A stretch of DNA of 64,000 nt from Pseudoalteromonas atlantica (GTDB lineage: Bacteria; Pseudomonadota; Gammaproteobacteria; Enterobacterales; Alteromonadaceae). Location: assembly GCA_007988745.1 (NCBI GenBank), contig BJUT01000007.1, positions 57,599 through 121,598 of the forward strand, written 5' to 3'. Position 1 is the first letter of the stretch; every line of letters begins with the position of its first letter. Position numbers and translations under genes: made by a program. This document shows, piece by piece, positions 26,646 through 34,361 of the stretch. The notes below the pieces were generated by a model, which worked only from the letters and a program-made list of their open reading frames with translations, was not told where the DNA came from and made no database searches.

Positions 26646-28373
26646 ATGTTTAAAAAACGTATTTTAGCTATTTGCTTAGCAGCCACCTCGCTACCAAGCC
26701 TTGCCGACAGTAACAGCGATTTAAAAACCATTATTGATAACCATTGGCAAAATGCCAAAGCTGAAAAAATATTTTTTCGGACCGATCCAGACGGTTGGAA
26801 ACCAAACGGCACATTACCAAATTGGAGCGAGCAAGCCATTGCTAAGCGCCAAGCGTATAACAACAATGTACTAAAAAGCTTAGCCAACATTGATCCAAAA
26901 ACGCTCAACAAGGATCAGCTAATGAACTACCGCTTATTTAAATATGAGCGAGAAACCGAGCAGCAAAGCTACCTTTATCAAGATAAGTATTTTCCGGTAA
27001 ATTTTTTAAGTGGCTGGCATACCTACTTTGCAGAAGCACCCGCTAATATGGCTTTTTTAACAGCTGATGATTACAACGCATTTTTAATCAGCCTTGCCGA
27101 CTACCCGCGCTTTAATCAGCAAAATATTGATTTAATGAAAGAAGGAATAAAAACAGGATTTACCCATTACTGTAAAACCTTTGAAAATTACAGCCAAAGC
27201 ATTAGCGCGCACATAGTTAAAAACCCCGAAAACAGCGCCCTTTACGAGCCCTTTACGCGTATACCTAATACATTTAATACAGCGCAAAAATCAAACTTAA
27301 AACAAAAAGCCCAAGCCGTAATTAAAGATAAAGTAATTCCTGCGTATCAGCATTTTTACGACTTTTTTGAAAATGACTATATGCCACATTGTAGAGCGCA
27401 GCCGGGCATAGCAAGCGTTAAAGGCGGGCTTGACTACTACAAGTACACGGTTAATTACTACACCACAACAAACGCCACACCTAAACAAATACATGAGTTA
27501 GGCCTTAAAGAAGTCGCGCGTATTAAGGCGCAAATGCAAAATATTATTGATGAAGTAGGCTTTGATGGCACCTATAGTGAGTTTTTAGAATTTTTAGCAA
27601 CCGATGAGCAATTTTACGCAAAAGACGCGCAAGACTTGCTAGAAAAAACAGCCTTTATAACGCAAAAAATGTATGGCAAATTGCCCACTTACTTTGGCCA
27701 CTTACCGCGTAACACCTTTACTATTAAGGGCTCAGCAAGTCGTGGGGCGTTTTATATGCCACCGCCAGATAACCGCTCACCAGGCACTTATTTTTTAGCC
27801 TCAACACCTAAACTGCAGCCTTTATATAATTTAGAAGCTCTCAGCCTGCATGAAGCAATCCCCGGGCACCATTTACAAAACGCCATTGCTATGGAGCTAA
27901 ATGTACCCGAATTTAGACGCACACTTAGCCACTCTGCATTTGGCGAAGGTTGGGCACTATACACAGAACGCTTAGGCAAAGAAGCTGGTTTTTATCAAAG
28001 CCCGTACAGCGATTTTGGCCGTTTAGGCTACGAAATGTGGCGTGCAGTGAGGCTTATTGTTGATACCGGTATTCATGCCTTTGGTTGGAGCCGCCAAAAA
28101 GCAATTGATTACTTAGCCAGTCACACTGCTTTACCACAAAGTGCGGTGGAAGATCAGATAGATCGCTATATTTCATGGCCAGGCCAAGCGCTCTCTTACA
28201 AAATGGGCGAAATAAAAATACGTGAACTACGTGCAAAAGCCGAAAAAGAACTCGGCGCTCAATTTGATATACGCAGCTTTCACGACACTGTTATTGGCCA
28301 AGGCTCATTGCCTATGGCAGTGCTTGAAGACGTTATAAACGATTGGATAGCAAAACAAAAATTGGCTATTTAA
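26646..28373 (+). CDS. DUF885-family exported metallopeptidase-like protein
   Basis: A 575-residue protein with a signal peptide (to ASLADS). The DUF885 signature is seen: SLHEAIPGHHLQ at about residues 399-410 and EGWALYTERLG at about 430, a glutamate-containing zinc-site pattern related to gluzincin-like peptidases (HE with a more distant His, and E of EGW). Also typical are SRGAFYMPPP and QALSYKMGE. Members are annotated as peptidases with little biochemical proof. It appears monocistronic. Confidence 0.82.
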   Translation: MFKKRILAICLAATSLPSLADSNSDLKTIIDNHWQNAKAEKIFFRTDPDGWKPNGTLPNWSEQAIAKRQAYNNNVLKSLANIDPKTLNKDQLMNYRLFKYERETEQQSYLYQDKYFPVNFLSGWHTYFAEAPANMAFLTADDYNAFLISLADYPRFNQQNIDLMKEGIKTGFTHYCKTFENYSQSISAHIVKNPENSALYEPFTRIPNTFNTAQKSNLKQKAQAVIKDKVIPAYQHFYDFFENDYMPHCRAQPGIASVKGGLDYYKYTVNYYTTTNATPKQIHELGLKEVARIKAQMQNIIDEVGFDGTYSEFLEFLATDEQFYAKDAQDLLEKTAFITQKMYGKLPTYFGHLPRNTFTIKGSASRGAFYMPPPDNRSPGTYFLASTPKLQPLYNLEALSLHEAIPGHHLQNAIAMELNVPEFRRTLSHSAFGEGWALYTERLGKEAGFYQSPYSDFGRLGYEMWRAVRLIVDTGIHAFGWSRQKAIDYLASHTALPQSAVEDQIDRYISWPGQALSYKMGEIKIRELRAKAEKELGAQFDIRSFHDTVIGQGSLPMAVLEDVINDWIAKQKLAI

Positions 28374-28423
28374 CATTAATGAGGACGGTATTATTTTCCG
28401 CCTCTTTCTAAACGGACTTTTTA

Positions 28424-29131
28424 ATGAAACACCTACTTATTTTTATATCATTCATTTTATTTAGCAGCCAAGCTAATGCGTTTTGTTTAGAAGCATCAAA
28501 CTACATAGAGGGCGTAAAATATGGCGTTTGTGGGGAGCAAACAGATTCAATTTCCCTTACGCCTTATTTTATTATATGGATGCTTTTAAATGTGTTATTT
28601 GGGCAAATGCTTAATAAACCAAATGTACACGTGGGGTTTAAGTATTTACTTTTCCTTTGTGCATTTCCACTCAGCCCGCTAGTGCTTTTAATGAATTTAA
28701 CTGGAATGATGGTATCTCGCGTTTATAAAAAATATTCAAACCCAGCAGCAAATAAAACCCAAGCTAACCATGTTTGCGCAGAACCTGTTATTGAAAAGCC
28801 GAGTGTTAATCAGCTAACAATTGGCGAGTACACTTTTGACAGTCTGCAGCAGTCCTTAATTAAAGAAGATAACCTCTACACATTAGAGCCTAAATGCATG
28901 CAGGTACTTAGCTATTTAATAGAACAACAGCCAAGAATAGTTAGCCTTGAAGAGTTACACAACAATGTATGGGAGAATCAAATAGTAACCGATACCGCAG
29001 TTAGACGAGTTATTAGCAAACTACGTGTAGCCCTTAACGATAACGACACAAACAACCCCAAATATATAAAGTCTGTAATGAAGCGAGGTTATCAGCTTAT
29101 AGCTAAAGTAAAAACACAACCTATTGAATAG
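28424..29131 (+). CDS. Membrane protein with C-terminal OmpR-type winged helix
   Basis: A 235-residue protein with a hydrophobic N-terminus (residues 4-19), a short exported loop with two cysteines (Cys21, Cys36), two more membrane segments (about 47-62 and 72-97), a linker, and a winged-helix domain at about 128-230 (PKCMQVLSYLIEQQP, DTAVRRVISKLRVAL, PKYIKSVMKRGYQL). Transmembrane one-component regulators such as CadC/ToxR have the DNA-binding domain at the N-terminus; here the order is reversed. Residues 1-100 resemble the whole of the small protein encoded at 29287. The two are separated by a strong palindrome. Confidence 0.8.
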   Translation: MKHLLIFISFILFSSQANAFCLEASNYIEGVKYGVCGEQTDSISLTPYFIIWMLLNVLFGQMLNKPNVHVGFKYLLFLCAFPLSPLVLLMNLTGMMVSRVYKKYSNPAANKTQANHVCAEPVIEKPSVNQLTIGEYTFDSLQQSLIKEDNLYTLEPKCMQVLSYLIEQQPRIVSLEELHNNVWENQIVTDTAVRRVISKLRVALNDNDTNNPKYIKSVMKRGYQLIAKVKTQPIE

Positions 29132-29143
29132 TAATGACTTATA

Positions 29144-29182
29144 AAAGTTATAACCAAGGTAATACCATGGTTATAACTTTAT
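29144..29182. terminator. Large palindrome between the paralogous membrane genes
   Basis: AAAGTTATAACCA (29144-29156) pairs perfectly with TGGTTATAACTTT (29168-29180) around a short loop that can itself pair (GGT/ACC). There is no T-run, so this may be a terminator, a processing site or an operator for the downstream gene. Confidence 0.5.
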
Positions 29183-29286
29183 AATAACTAGTTAATGGCT
29201 TTGTTATCGTTATTTTTTGCCAATCGTTTTAATTTGTCTAGGCGCTATAGAGCGACCCATAAAATTAAATAGTTAAGGAAGAAAAT

Positions 29287-29625
29287 ATGAAACACTTATT
29301 ACCTCTATTACTAGTATTAATCATAACAGTAATTACATTAAGCCTTATTAACAGCAACGAGTGTATAGAAATAGGTAACGCATCTATTGCCAGTATTTCA
29401 TTTGGCACGTGTGATTTATCTAACCCTCAATCAAACATATCACCACTTTTAGCTTTATTTTGGTTAGCCATGAGCGTTTGCTTTGCAATTACATTACCTA
29501 AATCAACTGTTGCTAATAAGTACAAAATTGCCTTATTTATATTTGGTTTACCACTCACTGTTTTTGTTTATTTAATTGCCTATATATCTGAAAATATACG
29601 CCAAGCCACTCAATCTCTTAAGTAA
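29287..29625 (+). CDS. Small membrane paralog of the winged-helix protein's sensor region
   Basis: A 112-residue membrane protein. It begins MKHLL like its neighbour, has an exported loop with two cysteines (Cys26, Cys42), then two TM segments (about 55-70 and 80-102) and a short tail. Segment by segment it parallels residues 1-100 of the winged-helix protein (CIEIGN/CLEASN, FGTC/YGVC, KYKIALFIFGLPL/KYLLFLCAFPLSP). It lacks the DNA-binding domain. It could dimerise with, and modulate, the regulator. GGAAG lies upstream of the ATG. Confidence 0.65.
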   Translation: MKHLLPLLLVLIITVITLSLINSNECIEIGNASIASISFGTCDLSNPQSNISPLLALFWLAMSVCFAITLPKSTVANKYKIALFIFGLPLTVFVYLIAYISENIRQATQSLK

Positions 29626-29740
29626 ACCTAGATGAGCAAGTCACACTTGCTCATCCTTTCTTAATTAAATACAAGTGAAAATCAATCCCTACCCGCTTTT
29701 GCTTCGTAAACTTAATGATTACAAAAACCAGAGCATAAGT

Positions 29741-31048
29741 ATGAGCAAACGCATTTTATATTGGCTACAAAACGATTTACGCCTAACCGATAACCCAATT
29801 TTTAGTGACCTTATGTTGCAGCAATGCGCGCTTGATATTGTATTTGTTATTAACCCGCACTGGTTTAAAAATAATAACTACCAACAAAAACCTTACGGCA
29901 TACATAAGCAGCAGTTTTTAATGCAAAGCTTGTACGAACTACAACAAGCACTTATTGAGCGCGAGCAAACCCTGCATGTGCTTGAGGGCGAACCCGTATC
30001 GCTTTTAAAAACGCGTATAAATGAGCAAAATATTGATGAAGTGGTATACAGTGAGCAATTTGGCCTGTACGAGCAACGACAAATAAACTTACTCAAAGCG
30101 CATTGCCCAAATACACAATTTACAGTAACGCAGCAAGACACGCTCTTTAAGCAAAATGACCTCCCGTTTGATTTAAACGAATTACCTAAACACTTTACCC
30201 CGTTTCGTAAAAAGGTAGAGGCCGCCAATAGCCCCATTACACCAACAACTTTGCCAAACGGTTTGCTGCCTAAGCCAATAACTTTATGCGCAAAAAAACC
30301 TATAGAACGTATAACAAATAAAGCCGTAATGCATGGCGGACTTAACAGTGCGCAAGCTCATTTAAAGCAATACTTTGCAGGCGCAATGCCAAGTACTTAT
30401 AAAACGACTCGCAACGAGCTTGATGGCTTTAACAACACCACCAAATTTAGTACTTGGCTTGCCTTTGGTTGTTTAAGTGCAAAACAAGTATATAAAGCCG
30501 TAGAAAATTACGAGCAATGCAATACGGCAAACGAGTCTACTTACTGGATTAAATTTGAATTGCTATGGCGAGAGTATTTTAAATGGCACGCACTTAAAGC
30601 AGGTAACAACCTGTTTAGCTTTAAAGGGCAAAAGCAAACTAAACCGCTTACTACTTTTACACCTACACGCTTTGCTGCTTGGTGTAACGGCACAACGCCT
30701 TACCCGCTTGTAAATGCCATTATGGAAGAACTAAACACTACGGGTTATATATCAAATAGAGCAAGGCAAATTGCAGCGAGCTGCTTAGTAAACGAGCTTG
30801 CCCTTGATTGGCGATACGGCGCAGCCTATTTTGAGCAACAATTGATTGATTACGATGTAGCAGCAAATTGGGGCAACTGGCAGTACATAGCCGGTGTGGG
30901 GGTTGACCCACGTGGCGGCCGCCACTTTAATATACAAAAGCAAACGGCGCAGTTTGATCCAAATGGTAATTACACCAATAAATGGCACGGGCACAGTAAT
31001 AAAACACAGCAGCTCGATCACTTAAACGAAGTAGATTGGCCTATTTAA
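29741..31048 (+). CDS. Cryptochrome DASH / photolyase-family flavoprotein
   Basis: A 435-residue FAD protein. The N-terminal photolyase domain (RILYWLQNDLRLTDNP) and C-terminal FAD domain are both present. DASH-type signatures are clear: YKTTRNELDGFNNTTKFS.WLAFGCLSA split across 240-270, WREYFKW, and WGNWQYIAGVGVDPRGGRHF near the end. DASH proteins repair CPDs in single-stranded DNA and bind folate. The ATG at 29741 (MSKRILYW) is preferred over a GTG at 29675, since the extra 22 residues match nothing in the family. Confidence 0.9.
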   Translation: MSKRILYWLQNDLRLTDNPIFSDLMLQQCALDIVFVINPHWFKNNNYQQKPYGIHKQQFLMQSLYELQQALIEREQTLHVLEGEPVSLLKTRINEQNIDEVVYSEQFGLYEQRQINLLKAHCPNTQFTVTQQDTLFKQNDLPFDLNELPKHFTPFRKKVEAANSPITPTTLPNGLLPKPITLCAKKPIERITNKAVMHGGLNSAQAHLKQYFAGAMPSTYKTTRNELDGFNNTTKFSTWLAFGCLSAKQVYKAVENYEQCNTANESTYWIKFELLWREYFKWHALKAGNNLFSFKGQKQTKPLTTFTPTRFAAWCNGTTPYPLVNAIMEELNTTGYISNRARQIAASCLVNELALDWRYGAAYFEQQLIDYDVAANWGNWQYIAGVGVDPRGGRHFNIQKQTAQFDPNGNYTNKWHGHSNKTQQLDHLNEVDWPI

Positions 31049-31074
31049 GCCAATCTCCCTCCACCAGGTTATAT

Positions 31075-32151
31075 TTAAAACAGCTGCGCAATGCCTACAT
31101 TAATGGCAAAACCAGCTATGGTTAAAAACAAAAATAAACAGCCTGCTAATAACAGAGGCTTTATACCCGCTTGGCGAATAGCGCCAACGTGGGTACGCAG
31201 CCCAAGTGCGACCATGGCAATGGTAAGTAGTATATTGTCAAACCATATAATAGCGCTTGTAGTACCTTGCGGAATAACCGATAACGAATGCACGCCACTT
31301 GCCACTATAAATAACACTGCAAACCAAGGGATTGTAATACCCGCTTTTTGCTCGCCGCCATGTGCGTTTATGTTTGCATGCTTTTTACTTTGCCAAAACG
31401 ATAAGCCTACTAAAAATGGCGCAAGCATCATTACGCGTAGCATTTTTTCTATCACGGCGGTGTCGGCCGCATTGGCACTTACCGCAGTCCCTGCTGCTAC
31501 CACTTGCGCAACTTCATGAATGGTTGAACCAACAAAAATACCGTACGCATGCTCACTCACACCCATATATTCAAACATAATTGGGTAGGCAAACATACTT
31601 AACGTGCCAAACACCACAACCGTTGCCACCGCTACAGATACTTTATGCGCTTGTGCTTTTATAACTGGCTCAGTTGCCATTACCGCTGCGGCGCCACAAA
31701 TAGAGCTACCCGCACCTATTAGTATAGTTGTTTGTTCATCAAGCTTAAAAACGCGCCTACCTAGCTGTACTGCTAATATAAACGTACCAAGCAGCATTAC
31801 CACATCGGTTAATAGGCCATGCCAGCCTACACCCGCTACTTGTGCAAAAGTAATCCTAAACCCAAATAAAATAACGCCCGCTTTAAGTAATATACTTTTA
31901 GCGTAATCAACGCCTACATCTGTACGCGTAGCAATGTGCGCATACACGCTGTTGCCCACAATAATGCCAAGCACAATACCAATTGTTAAGGAGCTAAATT
32001 GCGCACTTTGCATTATAGGTAACTTACTTAATGCAACAGATGCCCCCGCTAACACAACCACCAGCAGCATACCTAACCACCAGCGCGTATCGCCGTATTG
32101 CTTAGTATTAATACCCAAAGGCTGAAAACTATTTTTAATAGCGCTAAGCAT
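31075..32151 (-). CDS. yeiH: YeiH-family (UPF0324) membrane transporter
   Basis: A 358-residue polytopic protein with about ten TM segments. The family core is present: GFRITFAQ, LIGAGSSICGAAAVMATEPVIKA, GSTIHEVAQVVAAG, IEKMLRVMMLAPFL. Annotated as putative sulfate exporter; direct transport data are scarce. It is divergent from a LysR regulator 137 bp away, an arrangement also seen for E. coli yeiH and yeiE, so the regulator probably controls it. Confidence 0.9.
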   Translation of the reverse strand: MLSAIKNSFQPLGINTKQYGDTRWWLGMLLVVVLAGASVALSKLPIMQSAQFSSLTIGIVLGIIVGNSVYAHIATRTDVGVDYAKSILLKAGVILFGFRITFAQVAGVGWHGLLTDVVMLLGTFILAVQLGRRVFKLDEQTTILIGAGSSICGAAAVMATEPVIKAQAHKVSVAVATVVVFGTLSMFAYPIMFEYMGVSEHAYGIFVGSTIHEVAQVVAAGTAVSANAADTAVIEKMLRVMMLAPFLVGLSFWQSKKHANINAHGGEQKAGITIPWFAVLFIVASGVHSLSVIPQGTTSAIIWFDNILLTIAMVALGLRTHVGAIRQAGIKPLLLAGCLFLFLTIAGFAINVGIAQLF

Positions 32152-32247
32152 AATATTCCCTCACTTAAACCAAGTTGATGTGTTGACTTAATTGTAAGAA
32201 AGCTCAAAATATAACTCCAATATATTAAAATCATGATTTGATAACTT

Positions 32248-32292
32248 AAAGTTATACAATTTAGAGTTATGCAATTTAAGGTTATACAATGA
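32248..32292 (+). repeat. Three tandem 15-bp repeats abutting the LysR start codon
   Basis: Copies at 32248-32262 (AAAGTTATACAATTT), 32263-32277 (AGAGTTATGCAATTT) and 32278-32292 (AAGGTTATACAATGA) run without gaps. The third copy supplies both a Shine-Dalgarno AAGG and the ATG at 32289. It may be an autoregulatory operator array in the yeiH/lysR intergenic region. Confidence 0.75.
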
Positions 32293-33167
32293 ACTTACAT
32301 GCGCTTAGGGTGTTTTATACAGTGGCTAAATTGGGTAGCTTTTCAGGCGCAGCCGAAGCGCTTTTTATAAGCCAGCCCGCTGTTTCTAAAGCGCTAAAAG
32401 AGCTAGAGCATCAGTTAAACATACAACTTATTGAACGTGCATCTAAGGGTAAAAAGCTCACCTTAAGCGAAGGTGGACAAGCACTTTTTGATCACGCCCG
32501 CAGTATTTTTGCTATCGAAAAAGCCGCCATTGAAGATATTAAGTCGCGCACAGGGCTTAAGCGCGGTACATTAGTTATAGGCACCAGCACCACCATTGCC
32601 AGTTATTGGCTACCGCCTTATTTAGCCAAATTTTGTGCGCAGTACCCGCATATAAAAGTAGAAGTACAAGTGGCTAATACCGCGCAAATTGAGCACGCAT
32701 TGCTAGAATGCACTATCGATTTAGCTCTGGTTGAAGGCACACCTACCGAGCCACATATAATAAGTAAGCACTGGCAAAATGATTTAATGAGTGTGGTTAT
32801 ACCGAGCAACTTTAAGCCCACTAAAGACTTAAAAGCATGGTTAAACGAGCAGTTTTGGTTATTACGCGAGCCAGGCTCTGGCACGTTAGAAATGTCGGTA
32901 AAGTTATTAGCAGAGCATGGCGTACAAGCAGAGCAAAGTATGCAATTAGGCAGTAACGAAGCCATTGCAAGGGCTGTTGCTCAAGGTATGGGGGTCGCTT
33001 TATTGCCAAACGTAGTCACAGAAGATTTAGTGCAGTTAGGCAAATTAACACGCCTGAGCCAAAAAAATAACGAGCAACTCTCTCGGCCTCTTTATCAACT
33101 GCATTATAAAGACAGACCGTCTTCGCATGCTGCGCAAGCATTCGAAAAAAGTTTATTTAGTGAATAG
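32289..33167 (+). CDS. LysR-family transcriptional regulator divergent from yeiH
   Basis: A 292-residue LTTR. The N-terminal winged helix is MNLHALRVFYTVAKLGSFSG...SQPAVSKALKELEHQL; the effector domain starts near residue 90 (RGTLVIGTSTTIASYWLPP). The GTSTTIA.Y.LP pattern resembles YeiE/CysB-like regulators linked to sulfur metabolites; in E. coli YeiE responds to sulfite. Regulation of yeiH is inferred from divergence. The start follows AAGG with seven-base spacing inside a tandem repeat. Confidence 0.9.
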   Translation: MNLHALRVFYTVAKLGSFSGAAEALFISQPAVSKALKELEHQLNIQLIERASKGKKLTLSEGGQALFDHARSIFAIEKAAIEDIKSRTGLKRGTLVIGTSTTIASYWLPPYLAKFCAQYPHIKVEVQVANTAQIEHALLECTIDLALVEGTPTEPHIISKHWQNDLMSVVIPSNFKPTKDLKAWLNEQFWLLREPGSGTLEMSVKLLAEHGVQAEQSMQLGSNEAIARAVAQGMGVALLPNVVTEDLVQLGKLTRLSQKNNEQLSRPLYQLHYKDRPSSHAAQAFEKSLFSE

Positions 33168-33231
33168 TGATTATGTGAGCTGTAAGTCATGTAAGGGAAA
33201 GGTTGTGTGACATGAATGGCTTGTTGTGGTG

Positions 33232-33618
33232 TTACCTTAATTTATTATATATAAGCCAACTAGTTAAACCCATTGAAAGTACCAATAAATGAAGAACCAA
33301 TGTTTCACGATTAAATTCACTAAAAAGACTAAGTAAAAAAACAGGAAGTATGCTTAAGATTAAAACTACCGGTAATTTAAATAAATTTAACTTTTGGAGT
33401 AATAAGCTAATAGGTAATCCGTAAATGAGCATTAAAGGATAAAAATAAAATAAACTTCCCACCCCTATTGATACACCAAAACCAACACCTGAAATTAATG
33501 AACTAACAGAAGTATAGTTTTCGATACCCGCATAAAAATAACAAAAACCAAGGACTGGTAATGCAATTAATGGACTAAGAATCGCAGCAATCAAATTTTT
33601 ACGTAGATCTTTAGACAT
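33232..33618 (-). CDS. Small hypothetical membrane protein
   Basis: A 128-residue protein with about four hydrophobic segments and a basic N-terminus (MSKDLRKN). No family recognised. The ATG at 33618 is preferred to an in-frame GTG at 33633, since neither has a clear Shine-Dalgarno and ATG gives a positive-inside N-terminus. The surrounding DNA is AT-rich. It stands alone between the LysR gene and the thioredoxin-like gene. Confidence 0.55.
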   Translation of the reverse strand: MSKDLRKNLIAAILSPLIALPVLGFCYFYAGIENYTSVSSLISGVGFGVSIGVGSLFYFYPLMLIYGLPISLLLQKLNLFKLPVVLILSILPVFLLSLFSEFNRETLVLHLLVLSMGLTSWLIYNKLR

Positions 33619-33831
33619 ATTAAGAAATACCACAACGAGCTTGTAGATTAATTCGTTTTTTATTTGTTTTAATTGATATGCAAACCATAGCTGAATTCCT
33701 ATTTCTGCTCAGCCAAATGGATCAAACCCGTCTTCACGCACTGTAATTTTAAGAGAACACTCATAGCAGTTCACCAGCTACCCATAAATCTATTAGCTAA
33801 ATCAGTAAGCCCAAATATGATCAAGCTAAAC

Positions 33832-34290
33832 TTACAAACCCTTAGTTAAATCTTGTGCCAATGACCCCGTTGGCTTTTCAATTACGCGTACTAACTCTTT
33901 ACCATTTTGCTTAACAATAAACGTTGGGGTGTATTGCAAGTCGTGAGCCTTTGCAATGCCTGCATCGTCTTGCTTGTTGTAACCCACGGCCACATAGTCA
34001 ATGCTTGCAAGTTGTACTTTCGATGCATCAAGTAACTTAATGAGTTTTGGCACTTCGCGCTCACTGTCGTGGCACCAGGTGCCAAATAATACAATAAGCT
34101 CTTTGCCTTCTAGTTTTTGCATTAGGGCTATATCTTGTGCTGTTGGGGTATATGCCTTGTATTGTTCGTTAAATTTGTCGTAGTCGCTTAACAGTGATTG
34201 CGTACTTATCTCGCCCGAAAATGGCGCTGTAGCAGCGCAGCTTACAAGCGGCATGCTTAAAGCACACAATAAAATTAATTGTTTAAACAT
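33832..34290 (-). CDS. Thioredoxin-like lipoprotein with single active-site cysteine
   Basis: A 152-residue lipoprotein (lipobox LVSC, Cys18) with a thioredoxin fold: LIVLFGTWCHDSEREVPKL at about residues 65-83 and the cis-proline YTPTFIV near 128. The usual CxxC is reduced to Cys73-His-Asp-Ser76, so dithiol oxidoreduction is not possible in the normal way; monothiol or binding roles remain. Similar CxxS forms exist in the superfamily. It is probably monocistronic. Confidence 0.8.
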   Translation of the reverse strand: MFKQLILLCALSMPLVSCAATAPFSGEISTQSLLSDYDKFNEQYKAYTPTAQDIALMQKLEGKELIVLFGTWCHDSEREVPKLIKLLDASKVQLASIDYVAVGYNKQDDAGIAKAHDLQYTPTFIVKQNGKELVRVIEKPTGSLAQDLTKGL

Positions 34291-34361
34291 GAGGTTACTC
34301 TTAATTTAGGTATTAAACGACTATACCCAATATTGAGTGAAGAGTGAACAGCTCTAAAGCG

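Noticed and set aside
29675-29740. N-terminal extension of cry-DASH from GTG 29675
   Set aside because: The 22 residues do not resemble the family N-terminus, which begins at the RILYWLQND strand.
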